Shown piece by piece: positions 21,025 through 31,275 of a stretch of DNA of 64,000 nucleotides; the stretch's first letter is position 1, and every line of letters starts with the position of its first letter. Position numbers and translations under genes: made by a program. The stretch is from Liolophura sinensis (Eukaryota > Mollusca > Polyplacophora > Chitonida > Chitonidae). The DNA is taken from positions 24,335,764 to 24,399,763 of the forward strand of contig NC_088306.1 in the NCBI RefSeq assembly GCF_032854445.1. The letters run 5' to 3'. Below the pieces are notes generated by a model that saw nothing but the letters and a program-made list of their open reading frames with translations, did no database searches and had not been told where the DNA came from.

Positions 21025-22190
21025 CCTTTTCATCACTAATTGTTTCGGTGTTTAATAAAACCAGTCACCGCTATATTAAAGTCAGAGCCAACAAAGCCTT
21101 CTTCAATTCCACCACATACAAGAGTAACCGTTCATTGGTTGTTTCCAAGTTTATTGAGTTACTTGAATTTCCCATTAACAACATCTATGTGAAATTCGGG
21201 GAAACCATATATCAACAGTGTATAGGTGTTGCGATACGTACAAATATTGCCCCCTCCCTTCCATTTGGCCGATCTATACCTTTTCTCATATGAATAAGAC
21301 TATATGCAAAAACTATTAAGGAGTAGTCCTCACCAGGCCCGATCTTTCTCATTCACTAAGAGGTATCTTGATGATCTGCTGGCTTTGAACAACCCATATA
21401 TATCAAAGGCTATGAGAGATATGTATCCACCTTCGTTGGATTTAAAAGAAACCACAAATGGTACTTAACTGGACATGTATATGCACCAAGGCCTAAACGA
21501 TTTCCTCTCTCGCAGACCTTACGACATGAAGGATGATTTAAAGTTTGACATTGTAAATTATCCTTACTTGGAGAGCAATATAACGAAGGGACCTACATAT
21601 GGCGTGTGCATATCTCATCTTGTAGTATTTGTTGTAGCGTGTTGTGTGACGATTTCAATCAACGTCAAAAGTTATTGCTGCAAAAACTAGCGTGTCAAGG
21701 CTATTCCATCAAACGCCTTCAGCGCAAGTTCCTTGAGTTGTACAATGAGTATAATTCTCATGTAAATAAATATGGACACTGCGTTCAGAAACTCTGGCGC
21801 TCTGCTTCATGGTCGTCTCTAATCCCACTTAGCCCGGGGCTAGGGGCGGCATATTCACCATGTTGAATTAGATCGCCACGTTTGATATGAACAGCTGCAA
21901 TCAACGCGCTACTGAGATACATATTTTATTATCGAGAACTAATATTCTAACATGGTGGATAGTTTGAACACTGATTTCACTCAGTCGCCTAAATCATGCC
22001 TTTCCAACATCATTGAAAACTGTTGACTGCTTCTCTGAATGAGTCTGTCCTATTTTCGTACTTTATATACTTTCTTAGTTCTTTAGTGGTTTGTGTTATA
22101 ACGTCATTTTTGGGGAAGTGGCCTTGCGATTATTGACCTGGAACGCCAATATTGATTGACGGCTGGTATACGAATGTCTGTTTCGACGCA
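21025..22190 (+). mobile_element. Second PLE copy, 5'-truncated
   Basis: The RT frame begins near S-L-I-V-S-V, matching copy 1 at about 5590. F-G-E-T-I-Y-Q-Q and a ruined motif B (Met-Gly changed to Ile-Arg) follow. Motif C, R-Y-L-D-D-L-L-A-L-N-N, is at 21361-21393, followed by Y-P-P-S-L-D-L-K and F-D-I-V-N-Y-P-Y-L-E. The noncoding 3' module with 'gcctttccaacatcattgaa' and 'tgattgacggctgg' follows to about 22190. The endonuclease, the linker and RT motif A are absent. Left truncation fits incomplete reverse transcription. Confidence 0.8.
21040..21790 (+). pseudogene. PLE reverse transcriptase remnant
   Basis: Coding content of the truncated copy. The first frame ends at a TGA at about 21291, and stops and shifts follow at about 21465 and 21688. 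It complements copy 1: it keeps the region after I-S-S-L-I-V-S-V that copy 1 has frame-shifted. Confidence 0.75.
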
Positions 22191-23246
22191 TATATTTTCC
22201 TACAGGCTAGCCATAAACATTGATGCATCTTCAGTTTGCTGACCTAGAAAGGCACACGTGGTGGCGAGAAAAGTATTAGTGATGGTCTATCATTCTCCTA
22301 ATTCTTAGTCATTCAAGCCAGTAAAAAGGCGAGCTAGCCCAATGCTTGACTTCCGAGTTGTGCTTTCCCCTTTCTCTACGAAGTTTATTAGTGTCAGTGG
22401 ATATGTAAAATCGTAACCGCAATCCCGGACAACTTGAGATGATGTAAGTTCCCGCCAAAAGCTGTATTAATATTATTAATTAACCACTCGTGGTGCCTGT
22501 ATTATCATGTATAAGTTTCTTTTATAATTATATACGATATTTGGCACCTAAATTAATTTCCTCAGAAAATGTTTATGCACCGAATAAATCCGTGTATTGT
22601 ATATGTAGGTTATTGTTTTGCATTTACCGAATAATTGCGGAAACAGTCAAAACTCGATGTGCTTTCTATTATAATTATGTGTGAATTAGAAACCACGCCG
22701 GGAACTAGACCGGTTTCGAATATCTTTTTTTTTCATTCGTTCGATATATCGTTCGGATCTCGCAGTACTGTAGCAGGTAAATATTTGCCCTATACATGAC
22801 TTCTGGCTCGGCCTACACAGCAAATAAAAACGTCTTGGGAGAAACTGATCTCAAGAACCTCAGCTTTAAGTTGATCATTAAGTTAGGTCTGTATTCAGAT
22901 AATCCAAATAATCCAATTCGATGTGTATAGCATGGCTGGCTTCCTAGATGCAAATCTCGTAAGGTCACAAGGGATAAATTTGCGATAGAAACCCCTTACC
23001 ATACGCAAACAGGAGAGAGAAACGATGAGAGCAATCTGATAACCACCTTACCAGTATATACGGCGGACATATTTATGCTGCTACCTCACCGGAACACCAG
23101 GAATGATTCCCTGCATAATTATATTTTTGAAATTAACTAAGTCACGATTTGAAGGCAACTAACAAATAAATGTTTATTGGAGTTAATAGCTGTTTGAAAA
23201 GTCTCTCATTCACATTAAAAGTAAGCCTTTCTTTTATTAACACAGC
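22191..23246. other. Noncoding, nothing recognised
   Basis: AT-rich sequence with no supported feature. Confidence 0.4.
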
Positions 23247-23248
23247 TA

Positions 23249-23624
23249 CAGTTTACAAGCGCGCCTTGGCGTTTATTCGTAAATATTATACTTAATTTAA
23301 GAGTTTGGTGTTTACTACAGCAACACGTAAAATGTTTACATAGTAATGTGGTGGATATTTTAGTACACACAAATATTCCATTGTGTTATTAGATGTAAAA
23401 ATGTCGATACACATGTAAACATGTTTGCTATGTATTATGAACACTTTTGTATTATGAACATCTTTTTCGGCTTTACATTTACAAAACAAAAAGTAATTAA
23501 TGTTTACTGGAATACTTTTGTTTACTGAACATATCCATTACACTATGATATGTAAACATTTCATATCTCTTTAGCTAATATACACAGTCCTCATAAATAA
23601 ACGCCAGGATGCGTTTGTGAACTG
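23249..23624. mobile_element. MITE with CAGT termini and TA target duplication
   Basis: Left end 'ta|cagtttacaagcgcgcc' and right end 'gcgtttgtgaactg|ta' are inverted copies of one another. The inverted repeat extends about 28 bp to 'ttggcgtttatt', with a few mismatches. TA flanks (23247-23248 and 23625-23626) and CAGT ends are the signature of Tc1/mariner-type elements. The 376-bp interior is AT-rich with many 'tgtttac' words and has no transposase, so it is non-autonomous. Confidence 0.75.
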
Positions 23625-23626
23625 TA

Positions 23627-24229
23627 TTATAAATGTGCTTATAAAGGAGACACTTATTTTTAATGTGAAGGATGTGTTCAGGATCATGATATGGTCAGGT
23701 TTAAAGAACAACATCATGGCCAGTTTTGTTGTCACGTAATAATTTGTTGTTTTCGTTAATCATAACGCAGCTGCCTTAGACTGAATTCACTCTTTACAAT
23801 TTACACATAAAAGCTTACAGTAAGTTCTGAAACTTACTAAAATAAAATCGACTAAGTTCAATCGCAATTTTAGTGCAGTAAACTGCTTGGAAGTTAAGAT
23901 TTATCAGGATTTACCTTATTGATCATAGCTCCAAATTTTTATGTTATACTTCCATCATAACATCTGGTTGCTCTTTTTTAAAACCGCCTTCCTCGATCCA
24001 GCTCAACTGAACTGACATATCTAACTAAACACCATCATGTATACCGGTTTAGGGTAAACATAAACAATATGTTTACAATATTATATGTAAACAATATTTT
24101 TGTTGGATCACTACCTTTTCGTTTCGCTTAGGGTTCTGCTTATTAGGTGTTGTATTTGTATTCAGTACATATACCAGATGTCTCTTCTTGATCTTCCCCT
24201 GATGCATATTCAGGATAAGTATGCTTCGG
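23627..24229. other. Noncoding, nothing recognised
   Basis: AT-rich sequence. 'tgtttac' words near 24060-24095 echo the MITE interior but lack its ends. Confidence 0.4.
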
Positions 24230-24660
24230 GCTGATAGTGACCTGCTCAGTGGCATTGAACTTGAAATGTGTAAGTAAAGGGAAATTAATTGAAATAAGAG
24301 GCCATTACCAGGGTTCGTGCTGTGCAAAGGTCAAATTGATTGTCTGTTTTAACTGTCCCTTCCCATGGAGAGTGAGATATTCGTTTTATTTTTTGGATGA
24401 TATTTGGTGCCATCCACGGCTTTATACCAGGTTTGTCAGGTACCCTACCTTGCCGCTCCCTCTCCCCTCCCTTCACCGCGACTGCCCTGTAAATGTGATC
24501 TTTTCATGACGAGGGAGTTAGCCTGGAATCTGAATCATAAGCCCTATCTATAACAGTCATAGACGTGTGCTTTTTTTTCGTAGTGTTTTGGAGTACACTG
24601 CACATAGCAATGATCTCTTTTTGATCTACGTTTAATAACCTTAGGCAATATATTCAAAAG
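24230..24660 (+). repeat. 0.5-kb direct duplication, copy 1
   Basis: Collinear with 25265-25780: 'gctcagtggcattgaac', 'gtaagtaaagg.aaattaatt', 'ccattaccagggttcgtg', 'ccatccacgg', 'tggagtacactgcacataac' (with changes) and 'taataaccttaggcaat'. Diverged, with indels. Confidence 0.65.
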
Positions 24661-24785
24661 ACGACGAGGAGCATCTGTGACCAGGAGTGATGATCCAGAC
24701 GCCTCTCAGCAATGCGGGCGCGAGTTCAAGCCCAGCTCATTCTGGCTTCCTCTACGGCCGTACGTGGTAAGATCCAGCAACCTAA
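24661..24785 (+). mobile_element. SINE family 1 head fragment
   Basis: 'tgaccaggagtgatgatcc', 'cctctcagcaatgcggg', 'gagttcaagcccagctcat' and 'ggccgtacgtgg' are the 5' half of the family. The 3' half is missing. Confidence 0.7.
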
Positions 24786-25264
24786 GTATGGCGAAAAACA
24801 CGGATCAAATAAACGAAAAAGAGATCGGTGACGCATCAGCAACACGAAACACCTTGGTAACAAACTTTTCGACATCACGGACAGCGTCCATTAGTCCCAA
24901 GGTTCAGAACAGTAAGCATGAATAAACAAGACACAGTGTAGGCCCAAATCACTACAGGCGGGAGAGCCTTTCCATTATTGACAAATCTGGTCAACAACCT
25001 GACGTGTGCTGTGTCAAAGTGTTGGCAGTAAATTCCAGCATAATCGCTCGTGTTAGTGTGAAACAGCCGTTTTACTTCCGGCTAAGGATCGGGATAATAA
25101 TGTTAAAAGATAAGTAAATAATATAACTTAACTTGTGTATAATTCAATCCCTGACAGTATTTTGAGAACCTTGTGTTTCAGTTATAACTTAAATCACCAT
25201 AATATCTCAACACTGTCACCAGTAATGTCTCACAGCTGGCGCAACATGTTTAGGCCGATAGATT

Positions 25265-25780
25265 AATGGCTGGCTCAGTGGCACTGAACCGTAAATGAGT
25301 GAGTAAAGGCAAAATTAATTGTGACTAAAGGTCATTAGCAGGGCCCTTGTTGGGCGAAGGCCATATTTATTCTGTCTGAACTTCCTTCCTCGTGACCAAT
25401 GAGATATATTATTTTACTGTCTGATTGTTTGAAACCATCCACGGGTTGAAACAAGGAGTTTTGCCAGCTTCCCGTCGCGATGCCTTGGTCGATGCCACCA
25501 CTTACACATAGCCCCATCGTGACAAGGCGTTAATTGCCAAATGAACAAGTACAGATCTACTATTTAGTGTTTTCTGTCTGGACTCAGATATAATAAGCCC
25601 AATCCACCACAGTCAATAACGTTTGAAAAAAAAAAAGCGCGCCGAAGGTTTCACTTATCCGGCTGTGTGGTTTAGTACTGTTCTTGGAGTACACTGTATA
25701 TAACATACATGTGTGTCTCTTCTTAATGTGTTTTTAATAATCCTTGGGTAATGTTGTACTCAGAGTACGAAGATCCATCA
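25265..25780 (+). repeat. 0.5-kb direct duplication, copy 2
   Basis: Partner of 24230-24660 (landmarks listed there), about 1.03 kb downstream in the same orientation. The neighbouring SINE head in copy 1 is absent here, so the SINE probably arrived after or outside the duplication. Confidence 0.65.
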
Positions 25781-25856
25781 GCAATACCAACCCTCTTACA
25801 CTCAACAAAATTAGAGACGCACAAACCAACACAGCTTTGTTAAAATGACTTTTCAG

Positions 25857-26062
25857 GAAACATGACCCTAAAAATTATTTTTTTTTGTCTACTGATTGAT
25901 TTGTTTTCCTCAAATCAATTGGCCCGACGACCACGTGTAACCAAGCCTGCTCAGGATAGTCACGTGCGGCTCAGCAACTCGGAGTTCGGCTCCGACCAGC
26001 GACCCGAACTGCTGATGAAACTGTTAGCCCGCACATCCCGCAAGCCACCACTGACAATTTGA
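25857..26062 (+). CDS. Candidate small secreted-peptide gene, coding exon
   Basis: An ATG at 25862 opens a 66-residue frame. The N-terminus M-T-L-K-I-I-F-F-C-L-L-I-D-L-F looks like a signal peptide. It is followed by a polar, basic tail with a dibasic R-R at residues 22-23 and S-R-K near residue 60, as in prohormone processing. Five bases upstream is a fair splice acceptor ('tgacttttcag' ending at 25856), suggesting a 5' untranslated exon further left. The coding part after residue 20 is clearly richer in GC than its surroundings. AATAAA lies about 210 bp after the TGA. No known peptide family is recognised, and a chance ORF remains possible. Confidence 0.3.
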
Positions 26063-26272
26063 GTGCCGTGAACTGTGATTACTGACCACTCTGTTTTCAC
26101 GCTGCCATAGCTCCTGGATTATTGCCCTGAAATGTGAAAATGTGATGGAAATTGAAGCCAAAATTGATGATGAATTCTTACTCTAATTGTTGAGCTAACA
26201 CGTTATTTAATACTGCGAGAAAGGAGTATAAAAACTGTCGTGTGCATTTATATTTTTTTTTTGAGTGTAATT

Positions 26273-26278
26273 AATAAA
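26273..26278 (+). promoter_or_regulatory. Possible polyadenylation signal
   Basis: AATAAA on the plus strand, downstream of the small candidate gene ending at 26062. The motif is common in AT-rich DNA, so position is its only support. Confidence 0.25.
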
Positions 26279-26487
26279 AGCCGACATATTAGACTCGAAT
26301 TATTTTACAGTAGAGTCGGAAAATTTTAGTCATTACTGACATATGTCAGTAGTCTGTCGCTTGCTGAACCAACGTGTCGGTGGTAAAAGTTATTTTCATA
26401 CATAAAACACCCATTTTACTCCAGGAAAATGACCGCGAGCATAATGATGTTTAATGCCGTGCACGCCCTGCGAAATGCCGGACTTCG

Positions 26488-26512
26488 CCCCCACCCCCCA
26501 CCCCCCACCCCC
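26488..26512 (-). other. C-run cluster, G-quadruplex-type on the minus strand
   Basis: Four runs of five to six C, each separated by a single A, fit the quadruplex-forming pattern on the complementary strand. Confidence 0.6.
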
Positions 26513-26854
26513 GACGATTCCCCTAAAAACATGAATACCAGAAACGAGAAAAGGGTGTTAAACATCATTCAAATAAATATATTATGTAATGTTTTCTTTC
26601 TAGAAATCCCGAGCCTAACCCCATCTCAGACCATGACGTCTGAGACAAACCACCGAGGTGAAGGCAGTAGGAAATGATCGTTGTTTACTCAAGCGAGTGA
26701 GAAATGAACGGATTCGGAATGCGCATGCGGCATGGTAATGACATGAAATGTACCGGGGCAAGGGCAAGTCAAGGACATTGAACTTAAGTATCATTATACC
26801 ACACGAAGACCTGCTGCTATCTTTCAACAGAGTTGTTTTGCTAAAAGTGCTATC

Positions 26855-27028
26855 TGTAGTATTTCAGAAAGGGACAACACATAGATGGCGTAGATGAGGC
26901 AAGATGTATTCTGGTTATCAGTACAAGTCTACGTGTATATCCATCATTGTTGTAAAGCATGACGGAGACCTCCCCCGCACCTTATTCGCTGGTGCATTTA
27001 TAAAGTCTACATTGTATAGAACACTACA
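26855..27028 (-). repeat. 3' LTR of the deleted gypsy-type element
   Basis: Starts 'tgtagtatttcagaaagg' and ends 'gaacactaca' on the plus strand. It shares 'gacaacacatagatggcgtag' (with changes) and 'ctggttatcagtacaagt' with the other LTR. Confidence 0.75.
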
Positions 27029-27171
27029 TTTCCCCTCTCTACAAAAAAAGTTTCATTTATAAAACAAGAGACAATATCTGTAGTTCTTTAAGGCTGAATT
27101 AACATGGAGCAAATAGTGCAGTCATAATCGACAGAACTCAAACAATGTTAACCTTTTTCAAACTCTACTTG

Positions 27172-27718
27172 TTAAAAACAATCAAAGGCATATAAAACTA
27201 CCTTGTTACAATGCTGAACAACTGAAAAAAGAAAATATTCACAATATCTGATATAATCTCGCATCCAGACAGGCTGATTTCTGGTCCGTCTTGGCTTATT
27301 ACAGTTGGTCACTGCCTGTTGTGCTACATCAGACTCAAAACCAAGATGATTAACACTTTGATTTGGAAAAGTAATGGAAGAACCTGAAAACTTAACCAAT
27401 TTCTGAACATTCCATGTTTTTCCATCAGCAGTTGCATACGTTTTTGGTCCAACTTTCCTAGTTATCTGTATGGGACTGGAAAATTTACTTTCGCCCTTTG
27501 GAAAATCCACTTCTTTTTACTCTAACTAAATCACCTGGCTTGAAGGTTTGTGATTTTGCACCTTTGAGTCCGTTAGTGTATGTAGTGCTTTTCTTTTGCA
27601 TTGATTCCACGCGTTTGCGCACCGTCCTCTCTTCGTTAAAAATAGACAGCTTAGTAGCATGGACAATGTCTAACTTAGTTTTCATATGACGACCATTGAG
27701 TAAAACAGAAGGTTCAAC
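27172..27718 (-). pseudogene. Gypsy-type integrase C-terminal remnant
   Basis: Two overlapping minus frames carry, in order, L-L-N-G-R-H-M-K-T-K-L-D-I, a basic coiled stretch with V-R-K-R-V-E-S-M-Q, then F-K-P-G-D-L-V-R-V-K. After a frameshift near 27490 follow K-F-S-S-P-I-Q-I, V-G-P-K-T-Y and G-K-T-W-N-V-Q-K-L. This is the end of the integrase core and its chromatin- or DNA-binding C-terminal module in Ty3/gypsy elements. The catalytic D,D(35)E part is absent. Confidence 0.75.
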
Positions 27719-27870
27719 TGCAGTTGTGACGCCTTCATCGCCCTGATTGGCTCCACGGCATACATGGTCTTCCTGTTGTATGCAGAAAAGTCACCGGCGC
27801 TGAAAAGTCTGCGGTCGCCATAATCCCAATAATGTACTAGACGTGGGCAAAGTTCATACTCGTTGCTAAT

Positions 27871-28030
27871 TGTAGTATTTCAAAAAAGGACAACACATAG
27901 ATGGTGTAGACGAGGCAAGATTCTGGTTATCAGTACAAGTTTATATCCATCACTGTTGAAAAGCATGAGACCTCACCCGTGCCTTACTCTCTGGTACATT
28001 TATAACGTGTACGTTGTATTGAACACTATC
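27871..28030 (-). repeat. 5' LTR of the deleted gypsy-type element
   Basis: Partner of the 26855 LTR, differing by a few substitutions and small deletions. The adjoining interior on the minus strand, 'attagcaacgagtatgaac', sits where a tRNA primer-binding site is expected but is not a clear match to one. Confidence 0.7.
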
Positions 28031-28129
28031 CTATAGGCCGGCTAATCGATATTCTACAAAACATAATAAAGGCAGTTATTGTCCAAGTTAACTATATCAC
28101 CAAACACAATTAACCTCAAACGCTTTACG

Positions 28130-28200
28130 CCATTCTTTTGAGTGATATATTTTTAAGTACGGCGTAAAACATAAATCAAATAAATAAATAAATGAAACGG
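28130..28200 (+). mobile_element. SINE family 1 tail fragment
   Basis: 'tttttaagtacggcgtaaaac' and 'atcaaataaataaataaat' are present. The rest is absent. Confidence 0.7.
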
Positions 28201-28282
28201 TTTAGACTGATTGATTGATTGTTTACGTCTTGCAGTAGGCCTTTATACCCATACGTGATCGATTAGGTTAGGATTTTCAGCA

Positions 28283-28530
28283 TAGAAAGTAAAATAAAAG
28301 AGGCCAATTCAACATGAGCAAATGATGAAAAGAAATTACGGTCTCTCGGTCAAATTACCTAAGTTAGGGTTTATTCTAAGGTAAACTATTCTAAATGCTT
28401 AAATAGTAGTAAATTACAGGCCCCTAGCACTATAACTTAAGGAGAATTTGTTAAGCATGTAATGATATTTATTGGACGTCACTCGTTTAGAAGATATTGT
28501 GATGTCATTTCATGACAAGGAAAGCACGCA
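28283..28530 (+). repeat. Family C repeat
   Basis: 'aaattacctaagttagggtttattcta', 'atgcttaaatagtagtaaatt' and 'aggcccctagcac' in family order. Diverged at both ends. Confidence 0.65.
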
Positions 28531-28746
28531 AATGGATGCTTAGTGACCCTTGCGTGGAGTGTACCTTGTTTTACAATAGCTCCACCAGTATGCGGTTAAT
28601 AGAACAAACTCCACTCAGTAACACAATACACGCTACTGTCTCAGCGAATAGACTATATTTTTTTCGAGACAGAATTTCCTAACATCCAAGTCTAAAACCA
28701 TACCGCCGGAAGATGACATACTGCAAGAGATAAAATAGAATTCATT

Positions 28747-28915
28747 TATGAAGGTTATGTTTATTTATTTGATTGGTGCTCTACATCGTACACAAGAATA
28801 TTTTACTTAGACAACGGTAGCCAGCATTATGGTGGGAGGAAACCGGGCAGAGCCAGGGGAAAACCCACGACCATCTGCAGGTTGTTGGAGACCTTCCCGC
28901 GCACTATGAAGGTTA
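28747..28915 (-). mobile_element. SINE family 1, truncated, with 11-bp target duplication
   Basis: 'tatgaaggtta' occurs at 28747-28757 and 28905-28915. Between them, the tail-to-middle part of the SINE stops at 'gaccttcccgcgcac', before the tRNA-like head. A target duplication around a headless copy means truncation happened at insertion. Confidence 0.9.
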
Positions 28916-29009
28916 GGTTACACTAAGACAGTGTAATAACAGATTAGGTAACTGGTATCACCGTTCGTCTAAACATGTCGCCAAATATCCAGTATACCAC
29001 TGTTTTTTG

Positions 29010-29092
29010 TTTTATTTATTTCATCTACTTATTTTATTTATGTTTTACACCGTATTGAGCATTGTTCATTTATACGACGGCGTCCACTGAGT
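29010..29092 (-). mobile_element. SINE family 1 tail fragment
   Basis: T-rich start, 'atgttttacaccgtattgag' and 'catttatacgacggcg' only. Confidence 0.7.
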
Positions 29093-29399
29093 ACTCCCTT
29101 CCACCCCTTCCCATTTTTTTTTTTAAATAATCATCACGTAACCGGAGGCAATGAGTTCTTGCCGTCAAAACAGAGCGTGTGCACTTTATCATTATGAATT
29201 AGAAAAAAAAAACGTTCTTCTGTGGACAAATACTGTCTTCTATCATATCAATGTGTAGAGCTTGTATTGTTACGTCTCACTGACTAAAGGTAATTTTGGT
29301 AGGAAGTATGACTGATTTTACAGACAGCAGTATATAGGCGACTGACTTAAAGAAATCGACTTAAACTAGACTAAATTCAAATAAATAATCAAATGATTC

Positions 29400-29530
29400 A
29401 ATAAAAGTGCAGTGTTGTAACATGTACCTGAAATATATTTGGCTTCACTGGTCCAGAAATACTCAAAATGCGGTGTTGTCATCACATTTGATCTTCAGAG
29501 AGCATACCCGGGATGCTTAGTCCACCAAAC
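29400..29530 (+). repeat. Family C right-end fragment
   Basis: 'agtgcagtgttgtaac', 'actcaaaatgcggtgttgtc' and 'gggatgcttagtcca' match the right end of family C (compare 60885-60930). Confidence 0.5.
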
Positions 29531-29539
29531 ACAGTCATC

Positions 29540-29840
29540 AGTGAGTGAGTGCTTGGGGTTTAACGTCATATGACGACGAATGTGCCTCCTTGTTGCAGGA
29601 CAGATTCCACCGATCTTTTATCTAGTGCTGCTTCACTGAGACGCAATTAAGTCGCCCCGCCCGGCCATTATACTGATACGGGTCAGCCAGTGGTTGCACT
29701 ATCCCTTTAATGCTGAACGCCAAGAGACGAAGCTACAACTTCCACTTTTAAAGTCTTAGGTGTGACTCGACCCAGGTTTGACCTTGGCTCTACCGCCTCT
29801 CGAAGCGGACGATCTATCAACTGTGCTAACGGGCCCCGTA
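29540..29840 (-). mobile_element. SINE family 2, nearly complete
   Basis: 'gtgagtgagtgcttggggtt' through 'gacgacgaatgtgcctcc', 'gccccgcccggcc', 'tgctgaacgccaag', 'gtgactcgacccagg' to the tRNA-like 'tctcgaagcggacgatcta' and 'gggcccc'. Box B-like 'ggtcaaacc' is on the minus strand. A small deletion removes the 'aatccttagtgtg' block. Confidence 0.85.
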
Positions 29841-30077
29841 ACACAGTCATGAAGCCTCACAACTAACAGAACAATGGATGATTCCAATGAGCAACAACCT
29901 TTGTCTAGAGCTGGTTGAGGAACAGCTGGAACAAAATCATAAAAGAGGTAAACTGACAAATAGCCAGATTTCATCCTTGTCAACTCTCACACTGTTGTCG
30001 ATAGCTGTTTTGCTATACTCTTCGTGATGTAGTCTTGTTTAGCATGTACTTGTACAACGTACGATGTAAAATGCTGA

Positions 30078-30117
30078 ACCAGTGATGACCAGTGATGACC
30101 AGTGATGACCAGTGATG
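30078..30117 (+). repeat. 10-bp tandem repeat, 4 units
   Basis: 'agtgatgacc' is repeated four times, the last unit ending in 'agc'. Confidence 0.9.
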
Positions 30118-30344
30118 AGCACTTCAGTATATCAGAACAAGTGGTCAGGGCCCGGTTTCGTGAAAATTCCTAAGTTTAGTAAATCGCTTCAGTTGGGGTT
30201 TTAAAAAAGGGTTTTTTTTTACCTAAGTTTAGGGGCCGATCACAGAATCACAATTCTGACCTAAGTCAAACTTTAAAACCTCTGCCACAATACTTAGTAT
30301 TTGATAATGGACCTTGAATTTTTGACTCATTTGTCTTAAGATAA

Positions 30345-30412
30345 CATTAAGTGGGTGCTTGGGGATTAACGTCGTACTTAACGATTTTCAGTCATATGAC
30401 GACAAAGATAAC
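30345..30412 (-). mobile_element. SINE family 2 tail fragment
   Basis: 'gtgggtgcttggggattaac', 'gtcgtacttaacgattttc' and 'agtcatatgacgacaaag' only. Confidence 0.7.
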
Positions 30413-30649
30413 ATTGGTGAAATGTTACAAATTTTCATTTACAGGGCCCCAAGATAAACTCTAAAATCGTATTTCAAGTTCTGAGCCATAACTAGCTTTG
30501 TGGAATCTTCCCCTGGATGGAGTGTTTCTTGGCCAACTCAAGGTCAAACGCTTCATAAGTACAGTATTATGTCACATAAGCAAAACACTTTTGCTTAAGA
30601 AGTTTCGCTAAACCGGAGCGTGGAGTTTTGCATTGGAATAACGTGCATG

Positions 30650-31275
30650 CCAGTTGACACCGAAAAAGGGTACTCATTGTTGTGTTTACAATCGATCAGT
30701 TAACGCAGGAAAAGGTTACTCACTCTTGTGTTTACAGTTGACCAGTTAACCCAGGAAAAGGTTACTCACTCTTGTGTTTACAGTTGACCAGTTAACGCAG
30801 GAAAAGGTTACTCACTCTTGTGTTTACAATTGACCAGTTAACGCAGGAAAAGGTTACTCACTCTTGTGTTTACAGTTGACCAGTTAACCCAGGAAAAGGT
30901 TACTCAGTCTTGTGTTTACTGTTGACCAGTTAACGCAGGAAAAGGTTATTCACTCTTGTGTTTACAATTGACCAGTTAACGCAGGAAAAGGTTACTCATT
31001 CTTGTGTTTACAGTTGACCAGTTAACGCAGGAAAAAGGTCACTCATTGTTGTATTTACAATTGACCAGTAAACGCAGGAAAAGGTTACTCACTCTTGTGT
31101 TTACAGTTGACCAGTTAACACAGGAAAAGGTTATTTATCCTTATGTTTACAATATAATGTTTCTTTATGTTTCTTGTGTTTACCAAATAACGAAGAAAAA
31201 GGTTATTCACCTGTATGGGTTAATGGATAAATTAACACAGAAAAAGGTTATTCATCCTTGTGTTTACTTGAATTT
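30650..31275 (+). repeat. 46-bp tandem array, about 13 units
   Basis: 'cagttaac' recurs at 30697, 30743, 30789, 30835, 30881, 30927, 30973 and 31019, then 31066 and 31112 with a one-base slip. The core is 'gcaggaaaaggttactcac'. The last units, after 31130, are degenerate. The first ten are nearly identical. Confidence 0.95.

Larger units (their letters stand above)
26855..28030 (-). mobile_element. Internally deleted Ty3/gypsy-type LTR element
   Basis: About 174-bp direct repeats (26855-27028 and 27871-28030) flank a 0.84-kb interior with an integrase C-terminus in minus orientation. Just inside the left LTR, the minus strand reads 'agagaggggaaa', a polypurine tract directly before the LTR start. 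The left LTR has perfect TGTAGT...ACTACA ends. The right one has lost its last bases. The flanks 'ctatc' (26850-26854) and 'ctatc/ctata' (from 28026) are a candidate 5-bp target duplication. Gag, protease, RT and RNase H are gone, so the element is non-autonomous. Confidence 0.75.

Noticed and set aside
20763-21293. Independent gene at the left edge of the second PLE copy
   Set aside because: The minus frames cover a GC-rich imperfect repeat, and the plus frame becomes PLE RT from about 21040.
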